A DNA stretch of 32,039 bases from CAZPGL01 sp964586175 (GCA_964586175.1 CAZPGL010000025.1:1-32039); one strand, 5' to 3'. Shown: positions 1-7,393, numbered from the stretch's first letter. The notes: generated by a model from the sequence alone, not told the origin. Numbers and translations: made by a program.

Positions 1-292
1 GGTTGGGGGCGATGTGCTCCTCGTAGACCGCGGCCTGGTCGGTGTCGGGCAGCAGAATCATGATGACGTCGGCCCACGCCGAGGCGTCGGCGATCGACTT
101 GACCTCGAGGCCGGCCTCGGTGGCCTTGGCGACCGAACTGGACGTCTCGCGCAGCCCGACGCACACGTTGACGCCCGACTCCTTCAGGTTCAGGGCGTGG
201 GCATGGCCCTGGGAGCCGTAGCCCAGGATCGCCACCTTCCGGTCGGCGATGGCCGCCCGGTTCACGTCGTTCTCGTAGTACACGTTGGCCAC
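1..292 (-). CDS. ilvC: Ketol-acid reductoisomerase, N-terminal part (runs off window)
   Basis: Catalyses the NADPH-dependent isomerisation and reduction of acetolactate or acetohydroxybutyrate, the second common step of valine, leucine and isoleucine synthesis in the cytosol. Only the first 97 codons are present; the rest lies beyond base 1. The Rossmann glycine motif GYGSQGHAHA is clear, and it is followed by LRETSSSVAKA, which carries the serines expected of a phosphate-binding NADPH loop in the class I enzyme. I chose the GTG at 290-292 because AGGAGAA sits just upstream (about 297-303), giving good Shine-Dalgarno spacing, and because VANVYYENDVN is a typical family beginning. It lies 68 bases downstream of ilvN on the same strand, so ilvB-ilvN-ilvC form the usual actinobacterial operon under the leader at 2786-2827. 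Confidence 0.95.
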   Translation of the reverse strand, partial: MANVYYENDVNRAAIADRKVAILGYGSQGHAHALNLKESGVNVCVGLRETSSSVAKATEAGLEVKSIADASAWADVIMILLPDTDQAAVYEEHIAPN

Positions 293-360
293 GGGGTTCT
301 CCTGGCTGGTTCTGTCTCGGATGATTGGACTGGCTGGACTGGTTGAACTCGGCAGGCCGG

Positions 361-873
361 TCAGACGACCGGCTCGTCGAGGTTGGCCAGGGCGACCCGG
401 CCGGTGCGCTGCAACTCCACGATGCCGTAGGGGCGCAGCAGATCCTCGAAATCGTCGACCCGGGACGGCGAGCCGACGAGCGACAGCATCATCGAGTCGG
501 CGCCGACGCTCATCACCTTGCCTCCGGCCCGGTCCAGTTGCTCGACGATCTCGTCGCGGCCATCGGGCTCGACAGCCACCGTGACAAGCATGAGCTCGCG
601 TTCGACGGCCTGACCCGGCTGCAGCTCGCGGATCTCGACCACGTTGATCAACTTGTCGAGCTGCTTGACGACCTGTTCCAGCGGGGCCGACTCGACGTCG
701 ACCACCACGGTGATGCGGCTCAGGTGCTCGTCGTCGGTGGGGGCCACGGCCAGCGACTCGATGTTGAACGCCCGGCGGGCGAACAGACCGGCCACCCTCG
801 CCAGCACGCCGGACTTGTTCTCGACGGTGACGACCAGGGTGTGGTAGCGGTGCTGCGGGGCGTGGATGTTCAT
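361..873 (-). CDS. ilvN: Acetolactate synthase small (regulatory) subunit
   Basis: Regulatory subunit of acetohydroxyacid synthase. It activates the catalytic subunit IlvB and confers feedback inhibition by valine. The 170-residue length is normal for the long form. An N-terminal ACT domain (about residues 9-83) begins HTLVVTVENKSGVLARVAGLF, and the following RRAFNIESLAVAPT is a family hallmark. A C-terminal subunit domain follows, containing ELMLVTVA and the EIVEQLDR region. The start is ATG at 871-873. Only a weak AGGACC is visible upstream, so translation may be helped by coupling to ilvB, which ends 43 bases earlier. Nothing unusual is seen. Confidence 0.95.
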   Translation of the reverse strand: MNIHAPQHRYHTLVVTVENKSGVLARVAGLFARRAFNIESLAVAPTDDEHLSRITVVVDVESAPLEQVVKQLDKLINVVEIRELQPGQAVERELMLVTVAVEPDGRDEIVEQLDRAGGKVMSVGADSMMLSLVGSPSRVDDFEDLLRPYGIVELQRTGRVALANLDEPVV

Positions 874-916
874 CGAAGGGTCCTAGCGTCGGTCAACGCG
901 GGAGCGGCGTGCACGG

Positions 917-2650
917 TCATCGGGGCTGATGCTCCTGGGAGGGCGGCACCACCAGATCGGAGTTGGTGGCCCCCGACGGGACCATCGGGTACACCTTCTC
1001 CGACGCCAGCACCCGGAAGTCGATGACGACCGGGCGGTCGTCGATCTCGTTGGCCTTGGCGATGGCCGCCTCCACCTCGTCGGGGTCGTCGACCCGCATG
1101 GCCTCGCAGCCCATCGACTGGGCCCACATCTTGTAGTCGGGCACGTCCTTGGACAGGAACACCTCGGAGTAGCGCTCGTCGTAGAACATCTCCTGCCACT
1201 GGCGCACCATGCCCAGGTACGAGTTGTTGAGCAGGGCCACCTTGACCGGAATGTTCTCGACGGTCGCCGTCACCAGCTCCTGGGCGGTCATCTGGAAGCA
1301 GCCGTCACCATCGACGGCCCACACCATCTTGTCGGGGCAGCCCACCTTGGCCCCGATGGCCGCCGGGATGGAATACCCCATGGTGCCCAGGCCACCGGAG
1401 TTGATCCAGGTGTAGGGGTGGTCGAAGGTCCAGTACTGGCTGGCCCACATCTGGTGCTGACCCACCCCGGAGGCGACGATGGTGTCGTCGGGGGCCAGGT
1501 CGCGCAACTTTTCGACCACGAACTGGGGCTTCAGGGCCTCGCCGGGCTGGGCGGCTTCGTAGGTGAGGGGGAACCGCTCCTGCCAGCCACTGATACGCGA
1601 CCGCCAGGCGTTGCGGTCGGTGTCGCCGACGCCATCGGTGGCGAGCACCCGGGTCATGGCCTCGATGGCCACCCGGCAGTCGCCCTGGATGGCCACGTCG
1701 GGGCGGCGCACCTTGCCCAACTCGGCCGGGTCGATGTCGACGTGGATGATGCGGGCGTCGGGGGCGAACCCGTCGAGGCGGCCAGTGACCCGGTCGTCGA
1801 AGCGGGCACCGAGGGCGATGAGCAGGTCGGCCTCCTGCATGGCGGTCACCGCGGTGAAGTTGCCGTGCATGCCGGGCATGCCCAGGCACAGGTCGTGGCT
1901 GTCCGGGAACGCTCCGCGGGCCATGAGCGTGGTCACGACGTGGATACCGGTGAGTTCAGCGAGGTCGCGCAGCGCCTCGGCGGCCCGGGACTTGAGGATG
2001 CCGCCGCCGATGTAGAGCACGGGGCGCTCGGCGGCCCGGATCATGGCGACGGCCGCGGCGATGGCGTCCGGGTCGACGGCCGTCTGGGGTCGGTACCCGG
2101 GGAGGTCCATCTCGAAGTCGTCGGTCCATTCGAGGGCCGAACGGGGGTTGGCGGGGTCGACGATGTCCTTGGGGATGTCGACCAACACTGGCCCGGGGCG
2201 ACCCGTGGTGGCGATGTGGAACGCCTCTTTGATGGTGCGGGGAATGTCGGCGGCCTCGGTGACGAGGAAGTTGTGCTTGGTGATCGACGACGTGATGCCG
2301 GTGGTGTCGCACTCCTGGAAGGCATCGGTGCCGATGGCCGCCGTGGGCACCTGTCCGGTGACGACGACCATGGGCACCGAGTCGAGGTAGGCGTCGCACA
2401 GCGGGGTCACGATGTTGGTGGCCGCCGGACCGCTGGTCACCATCGCCACACCAGGGCGGCCGGTGGCGTGGGCGTACCCGGAGGCCATGTGGCCCGCCCC
2501 CTGCTCGTGGCGCACCAGGATGTGGCGGATCGACGAATCGATGATCGGGTCGTAGACCGGCAGGATGGCCCCGCCGGGCAACCCGAACATCACGTCGACA
2601 CCCTCGTTCTCGAGGGCACGGATGAGGGCTTGACCGCCGTCGATCGTCAT
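917..2650 (-). CDS. ilvB: Acetolactate synthase large (catalytic) subunit
   Basis: Thiamine-diphosphate enzyme that condenses two pyruvates to acetolactate, or pyruvate with 2-oxobutyrate, at the start of branched-chain amino acid synthesis. It has 577 residues, close to the normal length. The N-terminal pyrimidine-binding domain shows FGLPGGAILP and RHEQGAGHMASGYA, where Glu49 is the expected cofactor-activating glutamate. The C-terminal domain shows the ThDP/Mg motif GDGCFQMTAQEL ending in LLNN. The ATG at 2648-2650 has GGAG about 6 bases upstream (CCCGGAGCCACC). It is the first structural gene after a 13-codon leader peptide and hairpin, so transcription attenuation is the likely control. 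No degraded motif is seen. Confidence 0.96.
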   Translation of the reverse strand: MTIDGGQALIRALENEGVDVMFGLPGGAILPVYDPIIDSSIRHILVRHEQGAGHMASGYAHATGRPGVAMVTSGPAATNIVTPLCDAYLDSVPMVVVTGQVPTAAIGTDAFQECDTTGITSSITKHNFLVTEAADIPRTIKEAFHIATTGRPGPVLVDIPKDIVDPANPRSALEWTDDFEMDLPGYRPQTAVDPDAIAAAVAMIRAAERPVLYIGGGILKSRAAEALRDLAELTGIHVVTTLMARGAFPDSHDLCLGMPGMHGNFTAVTAMQEADLLIALGARFDDRVTGRLDGFAPDARIIHVDIDPAELGKVRRPDVAIQGDCRVAIEAMTRVLATDGVGDTDRNAWRSRISGWQERFPLTYEAAQPGEALKPQFVVEKLRDLAPDDTIVASGVGQHQMWASQYWTFDHPYTWINSGGLGTMGYSIPAAIGAKVGCPDKMVWAVDGDGCFQMTAQELVTATVENIPVKVALLNNSYLGMVRQWQEMFYDERYSEVFLSKDVPDYKMWAQSMGCEAMRVDDPDEVEAAIAKANEIDDRPVVIDFRVLASEKVYPMVPSGATNSDLVVPPSQEHQPR

Positions 2651-2716
2651 GGTGGCTCCGGGCTCTGGGGGGGTGGGTCGGGGAAGAGGTGGGTCGGTGG
2701 TCAGGGGATTCGGGTC

Positions 2717-2751
2717 GAAAAGCGGAACGACCTCCCGGGGGAGGGAGGTCG
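2717..2751 (-). terminator. Attenuator-like terminator in the ilvB leader
   Basis: On the minus strand a perfect 9-bp stem (arms 2743-2751 and 2728-2736; CGACCTCCC with GGGAGGTCG) encloses a 6-base loop. A T-rich tract, TTCCGCTTTTC, follows at 2717-2727. The hairpin lies between the leader peptide stop and the ilvB start, where an attenuator would be. The stem is seen directly; regulatory use is inferred. Confidence 0.75.
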
Positions 2752-2752
2752 G

Positions 2753-2786
2753 GGCACACGAACGGTCGGCGATGACGCCGCGTGCC
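2753..2786 (-). promoter_or_regulatory. Second leader hairpin between leader peptide and attenuator
   Basis: An inner perfect stem pairs 2767-2771 with 2776-2780 (CGGCG, 4-base loop, CGCCG). An outer 5-bp stem pairs 2753-2757 with 2782-2786 (GGCAC with GTGCC). It begins at the leader peptide stop codon, so a ribosome finishing the leader would cover or disrupt it. It could be the alternative structure that decides terminator folding. I could find only a 5-base antiterminator candidate (GAGGT at 2802-2806 against ACCTC at 2745-2749), so the switching mechanism is unresolved. Confidence 0.45.
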
Positions 2787-2827
2787 TACGGCAGTACCAG
2801 TACCTCGGTGGTGACGGTCGCCTGCAT
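2786..2827 (-). CDS. ilvBNC leader peptide, 13 residues, Val/Leu-rich
   Basis: A short reading frame upstream of ilvB encodes MQATVTTEVLVLP and stops at TAG (2786-2788). Five of thirteen residues are Val or Leu, end products of the pathway. Four of these occur as GTA CTG GTA CTG just before the stop, and GTA looks rare in the GC-rich genes around it. The ATG (2825-2827) begins 8 bases after a -10 hexamer, so the transcript probably starts at or next to it. A hairpin and T-tract follow before ilvB. The layout matches known ilvB leader peptides such as that of Corynebacterium glutamicum. That it acts as the control peptide is an inference from position and composition. Confidence 0.8.
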   Translation of the reverse strand: MQATVTTEVLVLP

Positions 2828-2864
2828 GGGGGACAAGTATCGCCGGGTGTGCCGCCGGCCACAA
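2828..2864 (-). promoter_or_regulatory. Promoter of the ilv leader/ilvBNC operon
   Basis: On the minus strand TTGTGG (2859-2864) and GATACT (2836-2841) are separated by exactly 17 bases, the ideal sigma-70-type spacing. The leader-peptide ATG follows the -10 by 8 bases, which predicts a leaderless or nearly leaderless leader mRNA. Confidence 0.7.
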
Positions 2865-2914
2865 CCCGGCGGGCACCATGATGGGGACGACCCACCGGCA
2901 CCGACGGAGCCCGT

Positions 2915-3451
2915 ATGACCCGCCCACGGACCGGCATCCAGCCCGGCTCGTTCGATCCCCCAACGGCAGCCCACCTGGCGATCGCCGAGGCGGCCCGACG
3001 GCAGCGCGACCTGGACCGGGTGGTGTGGGCGGTGTCCCGACGCCCGTTGGGCAAGGAGGCCGGAGGGCGGACGGCTTTGGGAGACCGGTTGGCGGTGTTG
3101 GAGGCGGTGGCAGATGCCTATCCGTGGCTGGCCATCGAGGTCACCGACCTGGTGCTCATCGCCGACCTGGCCGCCGGTCTCGACGTGGTGGTCATGGGGG
3201 CCGACAAGTGGCATCAGGTCCACGACCCGGCGTTCTACGGCGGCGATCCCGCGGCCCGGGACGCCGCGGTGGCCCGCCTGCCGGAGGTCGCGGTTGCTCC
3301 CCGGCCGCCGTTCACGGTGCCCGACGGGTTGGCCCTGGACCTTCCGGCCTGGATTGGCGACCAGTCGTCGACCCGGGCCGTGTCGACCGACCCGTCGATG
3401 ATGCTGCCCGAAGCGCTGGCCTCCGGCCTGTGGAGCACCCCTCCCAGGTGA
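2915..3451 (+). CDS. NadD-like nucleotidyltransferase family protein
   Basis: A 178-residue protein of the HIGH-type nucleotidyltransferase superfamily that includes NadD and CoaD. These enzymes transfer an AMP or CMP group to a phosphorylated substrate. GSFDPPTAAHL (residues 11-21) matches the nucleotide-binding loop, with TAAH instead of the usual (H/T)xGH. MGADKWHQ (94-101) matches the NadD substrate-site GAD motif. SSTR (151-154) corresponds to the C-terminal SSTxxR motif. The ATG is at 2915, with GGAG about 6 bases upstream. It is divergent from the ilv leader. The substrate cannot be told from sequence: it may not be the housekeeping NadD, which normally has the canonical loop and often neighbours obgE or rsfS. 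The stop codon lies within the hairpin at 3448-3474. Confidence 0.75.
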   Translation: MTRPRTGIQPGSFDPPTAAHLAIAEAARRQRDLDRVVWAVSRRPLGKEAGGRTALGDRLAVLEAVADAYPWLAIEVTDLVLIADLAAGLDVVVMGADKWHQVHDPAFYGGDPAARDAAVARLPEVAVAPRPPFTVPDGLALDLPAWIGDQSSTRAVSTDPSMMLPEALASGLWSTPPR

Positions 3452-3474
3452 CAAGGGGCCTGTCCCCCTGTCAC
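3448..3474. terminator. Bidirectional hairpin with the GGGGACAGGCCCC core
   Basis: GTGACA (3448-3453) pairs with TGTCAC (3469-3474), and GGGG (3455-3458) with CCCC (3464-3467), with one A:C mismatch and a 5-base loop. It lies between the convergent ends of the nucleotidyltransferase gene and ilvD and overlaps the former's stop codon. No T-tract is evident. The 15-mer AAGGGGCCTGTCCCC (3453-3467) recurs at 13020-13034 and, inverted, at 12963-12977, so this may be a dispersed repeat rather than a plain terminator. Confidence 0.7.
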
Positions 3475-3479
3475 TTGGG

Positions 3480-5171
3480 CTACGCCTGGGTGACGGCGCC
3501 CTTTTCGGCGCCCTGGGCCAGAGCGGCGTACTTGGCGAGGAAACCCGACGTGTAACGGGGCTCGAACGGCTTCAGGTCAGCCCGCCGCTCGGCCAGCTCG
3601 GCATCGTCGACCATGAGATCCATGGTGTGGGCCCGCACGTCGATGACGATGCGATCGCCCTCGGCGACCAGCGCGATGGGGCCACCGTCGACGGCCTCGG
3701 GCGCCACGTGGCCGACACAGAACCCGTGGGTGCCGCCGGAGAACCGGCCATCCGTGATGAGGGCGGCGTCGCCACCCCGCCCAGCACCCTTCATGGCTCC
3801 GGTGATGGCCAGCATCTCGCGCATGCCCGGACCGCCCTTGGGGCCCTCGTACCGGATCACCACGATGTCGCCGGCCTCGATACGGTCGCCAAGCACTGCC
3901 TCCATGGCGGCGTCCTCGCCGTCGAACACCCGGGCCCGGCCCTCGAACCGGTCCACGTCGATACCGGCCACCTTGACCACCGCTCCCTCCGGGGCCAGCG
4001 ACCCCCGCAGCACGGCGATGCCGCCGATGTCGTGAATGGGATCGCCGAAGGCGTGAATGACCTCGCCGTCGGGAGCCGGAGCGTCGAGCAGGGCCAGGTT
4101 CTCGGCCACGGTGCGTCCGGTGACCGTGGGCTCGTCGCCGTGCAGCAGGCCCTCGTCGAGCAGCATCTGCATCACGACCGGCACACCACCGATGCGGTCG
4201 ATGTCGACCATGTGGTAGTTGCCGTGTGGCTTGGTGTCGGCCAGATGGGGCACGCGCTCCCCCACCCGGTTGAAGTCCTCCAACTCGAGCTCGACACCGG
4301 CCTCGAAGGCGATGGCCAGCAGATGGAGCACGGCGTTGGTGGAGCCGCCGAGGGCCATGACCACGGCGATGGCGTTCTCGAACGCCGCCTTGGTCATGAT
4401 CTGACGGGGCCGCAGATCGAGAGACAGCAGCTGCATGACCGCGGTGCCGCTGGCGTAGGCCACGTCGGACCGGCGGGCGTCGATGGCGGCCGCCGACGCC
4501 GAACCGGGCAGCGACATGCCGATGGCCTCGCCGACCGCAGCCATGGTGTTGGCGGTGAACATGCCGGCACACGACCCGATGGTCGGGCAGGCCTTACGTT
4601 CGATCTCCAACAGCTCAGCATCGGGCAGGTCACCGACCGCGTGGGCACCCACTGCTTCGAAGACGCTGACGACGTCGAGCTTCTGGCCGTTGTGTTCACC
4701 AGGCATGATCGACCCGCCGTACACGAACACCGACGGCAGGTTGATACGGGCCGAGGCCATGAGCATGCCGGGCAGCGACTTGTCGCAGCCGGCGAAGCTG
4801 ACGAAGGCATCGAAGCGCTCGGCGTGCATGACCGCTTCGACGGAATCGGCGATGATCTCCCGGCTGACCAGGCTGGCTCGCATGCCTTCGTGACCCATCG
4901 AGATGCCGTCGCTCACCGCGATCGTGTTGAACTCGATCGGGAAACCGCCGGCCGCCGCCACACCCTCCTTGCAACGCTTGGCCAGCGAATCGAGCGGCAG
5001 ATTGCAGGGGGTGACCTCGTTCCACGAGGAGGCCACACCGACCTGGGACTTGTCGAAGTCGTCCTCAGACATGCCGATGGCCCGCAGCATGGCCCGGGCC
5101 GGAGCCCGGTTGTTGCCGTCGGTGACCTCATGGGAGCGGGGCTTCACACCCCGGGAATCGGAGTTGCTCAT
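3480..5171 (-). CDS. ilvD: Dihydroxy-acid dehydratase
   Basis: Dehydrates 2,3-dihydroxy-isovalerate and -methylvalerate to the 2-oxo acids, the third common step of branched-chain amino acid synthesis. It has 563 residues, full length. Iron-sulfur ligand cysteines are visible in TPCNLPLD, AGCDKSLPGM and GSCAGMFTAN. C-terminal signatures are GPKGGPGMREML and DGRFSGGTHGFCVGHVAPEA. The spacing of the three cysteine motifs fits the [2Fe-2S]/[4Fe-4S] IlvD/Edd family; which cluster it holds cannot be read here. The start is ATG at 5169-5171. No Shine-Dalgarno is present, but TAGCCT lies 7 bases upstream, so the mRNA is probably leaderless and independent of the ilvBNC leader. It ends convergently with the nucleotidyltransferase gene. 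Confidence 0.96.
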   Translation of the reverse strand: MSNSDSRGVKPRSHEVTDGNNRAPARAMLRAIGMSEDDFDKSQVGVASSWNEVTPCNLPLDSLAKRCKEGVAAAGGFPIEFNTIAVSDGISMGHEGMRASLVSREIIADSVEAVMHAERFDAFVSFAGCDKSLPGMLMASARINLPSVFVYGGSIMPGEHNGQKLDVVSVFEAVGAHAVGDLPDAELLEIERKACPTIGSCAGMFTANTMAAVGEAIGMSLPGSASAAAIDARRSDVAYASGTAVMQLLSLDLRPRQIMTKAAFENAIAVVMALGGSTNAVLHLLAIAFEAGVELELEDFNRVGERVPHLADTKPHGNYHMVDIDRIGGVPVVMQMLLDEGLLHGDEPTVTGRTVAENLALLDAPAPDGEVIHAFGDPIHDIGGIAVLRGSLAPEGAVVKVAGIDVDRFEGRARVFDGEDAAMEAVLGDRIEAGDIVVIRYEGPKGGPGMREMLAITGAMKGAGRGGDAALITDGRFSGGTHGFCVGHVAPEAVDGGPIALVAEGDRIVIDVRAHTMDLMVDDAELAERRADLKPFEPRYTSGFLAKYAALAQGAEKGAVTQA

Positions 5172-5233
5172 GGCGTGCAGGCTAGGGCGGCCGGACCACG
5201 GCCGTCACCCTGGACGACCCCTACGCTGCGGCG
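5172..5233. promoter_or_regulatory. Divergent leaderless promoters of ilvD and the MATE gene
   Basis: Minus strand: TAGCCT (5179-5184) stands 7 bases before the ilvD ATG. Plus strand: TACGCT (5222-5227) stands 6 bases before the MATE ATG at 5234. Neither start has a Shine-Dalgarno site. Both hexamers fit the actinobacterial TANNNT -10 pattern at the distance expected for leaderless transcripts. Confidence 0.6.
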
Positions 5234-6553
5234 ATGCCCAGGGCCCGCCTGTCCCCCGTCGACCGGGAGATCCTGACCCTCGCCGTACCGGCCCTCGGCG
5301 CCCTCATCGCCGAGCCGCTATACGTGCTGGCCGACACCGCGGTGGTCGGCCATCTCGGCACCGCCCAGCTCGGGGGCCTGGCCGTGGCGTCCGGAGCGCT
5401 GCTGTTCGTCTACGGCCTGTGCATCTTTCTGGCCTACGGCACCACGGCGGCCGTGGCCCGGCTGCTCGGGGCGGGCGACCAACGCCAGGCCGCCCACCAG
5501 GCGGTGCAGGGCCTGTGGCTGGCCGGCGGCCTCGGCGCGGTCCTCGGCGTGGTCGGCTGGGCCATCGCCGACCCGCTGCTCCGGTTGCTGGGTGCCGACG
5601 GGCCGATGCTCGACGAGGCTCGTATCTACCTGCGGATCAGCCTGCTGGGTGCACCGGGAATGCTGGTGATGCTGGCCGGCGTCGGCTATCTGCGGGGGTG
5701 CAAGGACAACATCCGTCCGCTGCAGGTAGCGGCCGGCACCGCGGTGCTGAACCTGGTGGTCGAGTTGGTGCTCATCTACGGGTTCGACCGGGGCATCGGT
5801 GCGTCGGCGTTGGCCACGGCGATCGCCCAGTGGGTGGGCGCCGTCTGGTTCACGGCGTGGATCATCGCCCGGGCCCGCCACCTCGACGTGGGTTTCGCCC
5901 CGGCGTGGCGCGACATCCGGCGGCTCCTCGGGGTGGGCGCCGAGCTGATGGTGCGCAACCTGGCCCTGGCCGGCACGTTCCTGGCCGGAACGTCGGTGGC
6001 GGCCCGCATCGGCGACGTCGACGTGGCCGCCCACCAGGTGGCCTTCCAGATTTGGATGGTGACCAGTCTGACCATGGATGCCGTGGCCATCGCCGCCCAG
6101 GCCATGGTCGGCAACCTGTTGGGCGCCAACGACCCCGACACGGCCCGTGTCGTGGGGCAGCGGGTGATCGGGTGGTCGGTCACCATCGGGATCGTCACCG
6201 GTTTACCGCTGGTCGCCCTGCACGCGCCGCTGGCCGGAATCTTCACTGCCGACGCCGCGGTGGTCGCCCTGGCCGGGTTCTTGATCGTGCACGTGGGCGC
6301 CATGGCCCCGCTAGGCGGGGTGTCGTTCGCCCTCGACGGCATCCTGATCGGCGCCGGCGATCAGCGTTTCCTCGCCCGGGCCATGGTGCTGGCCGCCATG
6401 GTGACCCTGCCGGTGATGGCCGCCACCCGCCTGGCCGGCCTCGGCATCGGCTGGCTGTGGGGCACCATCTGGCTGTTCATACTCGCCCGGTCGGTGATCC
6501 TGTTGGTGCGGTTCCGGGGCGACCGGTGGCAGGTGGTCGGCAGCGGCGCGTGA
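5234..6553 (+). CDS. MATE family (DinF-like) efflux transporter
   Basis: A 439-residue polytopic inner-membrane protein of the multidrug and toxic compound extrusion family. These proteins exchange cations for drugs or metabolites. Twelve hydrophobic segments are consistent with two MatE halves. The first half opens LAVPALGALIAEPLYVLADT and continues VVGHLGTAQLGGLAVA, which is typical of the DinF-like subgroup. The second half begins near residue 235 with the VGAELMVRNLALAGT segment and includes AAHQVAFQIW. The ATG at 5234 follows TACGCT by 6 bases, so a leaderless mRNA is likely. It is divergent from ilvD and convergent with the gat operon. The exported substrate cannot be inferred. Confidence 0.9.
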   Translation: MPRARLSPVDREILTLAVPALGALIAEPLYVLADTAVVGHLGTAQLGGLAVASGALLFVYGLCIFLAYGTTAAVARLLGAGDQRQAAHQAVQGLWLAGGLGAVLGVVGWAIADPLLRLLGADGPMLDEARIYLRISLLGAPGMLVMLAGVGYLRGCKDNIRPLQVAAGTAVLNLVVELVLIYGFDRGIGASALATAIAQWVGAVWFTAWIIARARHLDVGFAPAWRDIRRLLGVGAELMVRNLALAGTFLAGTSVAARIGDVDVAAHQVAFQIWMVTSLTMDAVAIAAQAMVGNLLGANDPDTARVVGQRVIGWSVTIGIVTGLPLVALHAPLAGIFTADAAVVALAGFLIVHVGAMAPLGGVSFALDGILIGAGDQRFLARAMVLAAMVTLPVMAATRLAGLGIGWLWGTIWLFILARSVILLVRFRGDRWQVVGSGA

Positions 6554-6571
6554 CCCGTTCGGCCGCGCCGC
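6543..6571. terminator. Hairpin between convergent MATE and aldolase genes
   Basis: GCGGCGCG (6543-6550) pairs perfectly with CGCGCCGC (6564-6571) across a 13-base loop. It overlaps the MATE stop codon. There is no T-tract, so it is a GC-hairpin terminator candidate only. Confidence 0.5.
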
Positions 6572-6578
6572 GCCCGCT

Positions 6579-7361
6579 TCAGCCCAGCACCACCGACGGG
6601 TCCGGCACGAGGTCGCGGGCCAGCCACTGGAAGGACTTCCAACCCAGCGACTCGGGCCGCAGCCCCAGGGCGACCCGCTTGGCGGCATCGTCGCCGATCG
6701 GCTGCGGGTCGACGGCCTTGACGTGGACCTCGGCCACCCGTTCGGCCAGCACGAACAGCCCGACGGCCTCACCTGGTGACGCCCCGCCGGTCAACAGGCC
6801 GTGGTTGCGCAGCATGCACAACCGGGTCGTGCCCATGGCCTCAGCGATGGCCCGGCCGCCGTCGAGGGTGTCGACCTCGAGATCCTCACCCAGGTACATC
6901 GACTGGTCGAACACGAAGGCGCAGGCCTCCTGGGAGATGGCCCGGAACGGCTGCACGTTGGCCGACCACGGGGTGCCGAACTGGGTGTGGGTGTGGGCGG
7001 CCGACACCAGGTCACGCCGGGCGTCGAGGATCGGCCAGTGGATGTTGTGGGCGGCATAGTTGATGCCGCCGGCGGTCGGGCCCTCCACGACCACACCGTC
7101 CGGACCGACCAGCGACAGGTTGTCGACCGTGGCCCCCCAGAATGGGATGCCGTAGCCGAGCACCCAGAAATGGTCGGGGCGCTCCGGGTCGCGGGCCGTG
7201 ATGTGGCCGTCGCCGAGTTGACCCCACCGCATCGCCGAGAAGATGCGGTAGCCGATGGCAACCTCCCACTTGCGGAGCAGTCGCACCTCGGCCGGGTCGG
7301 TCAGCGATTCGGTGCCCGTCGCGTACTCGATGTCGGGGTACCGGTCGAGTTGTAGTGCCAT
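6579..7361 (-). CDS. Class II aldolase/adducin-domain protein
   Basis: A 260-residue protein with the class II aldolase/adducin fold, whose members are zinc-dependent sugar-phosphate aldolases, epimerases or decarboxylases. Metal-ligand candidates are the HTH of AAHTHTQFG (His123, His125) and His187 in LRNHGLL. GDGHITARDP (50-59) matches the N-terminal substrate loop. The residue normally acting as the acid/base glutamate of fuculose-phosphate aldolase is not obvious: NYAAHNIHWPIL occupies that region. The substrate is therefore unknown and it may not be an aldolase. The ATG at 7359-7361 has a strong GAGGAGGTGG site upstream. It follows gatB by 32 bases, so it is probably the last gene of the gatCAB transcript. 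Confidence 0.8.
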   Translation of the reverse strand: MALQLDRYPDIEYATGTESLTDPAEVRLLRKWEVAIGYRIFSAMRWGQLGDGHITARDPERPDHFWVLGYGIPFWGATVDNLSLVGPDGVVVEGPTAGGINYAAHNIHWPILDARRDLVSAAHTHTQFGTPWSANVQPFRAISQEACAFVFDQSMYLGEDLEVDTLDGGRAIAEAMGTTRLCMLRNHGLLTGGASPGEAVGLFVLAERVAEVHVKAVDPQPIGDDAAKRVALGLRPESLGWKSFQWLARDLVPDPSVVLG

Positions 7362-7393
7362 GGTGGGGCCACCTCCTCGGTGGGTACCAGCGC

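Noticed and set aside
318..348. Short GGACTGG/GGCTGGACTGG repeats between ilvN and ilvC
   Set aside because: The copies are too short and imperfect to be more than local sequence bias. No hairpin or site is evident beyond the ilvC ribosome site.
929..2881. A 650-codon open frame on the plus strand antisense to ilvB
   Set aside because: It mirrors a clear ilvB gene, has the Gly/His/Val-rich composition typical of antisense frames in high-GC DNA, and has no family motif.
3627..5276. A 549-codon plus-strand frame across ilvD
   Set aside because: It lies antisense to an intact ilvD with all its cluster motifs and has no recognisable domain.
4903..7059. A 718-codon plus-strand frame running through MATE and the aldolase region
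   Set aside because: It is out of frame with MATE, whose membrane segments and promoter are clear, and its product is Arg/Gly-rich noise.
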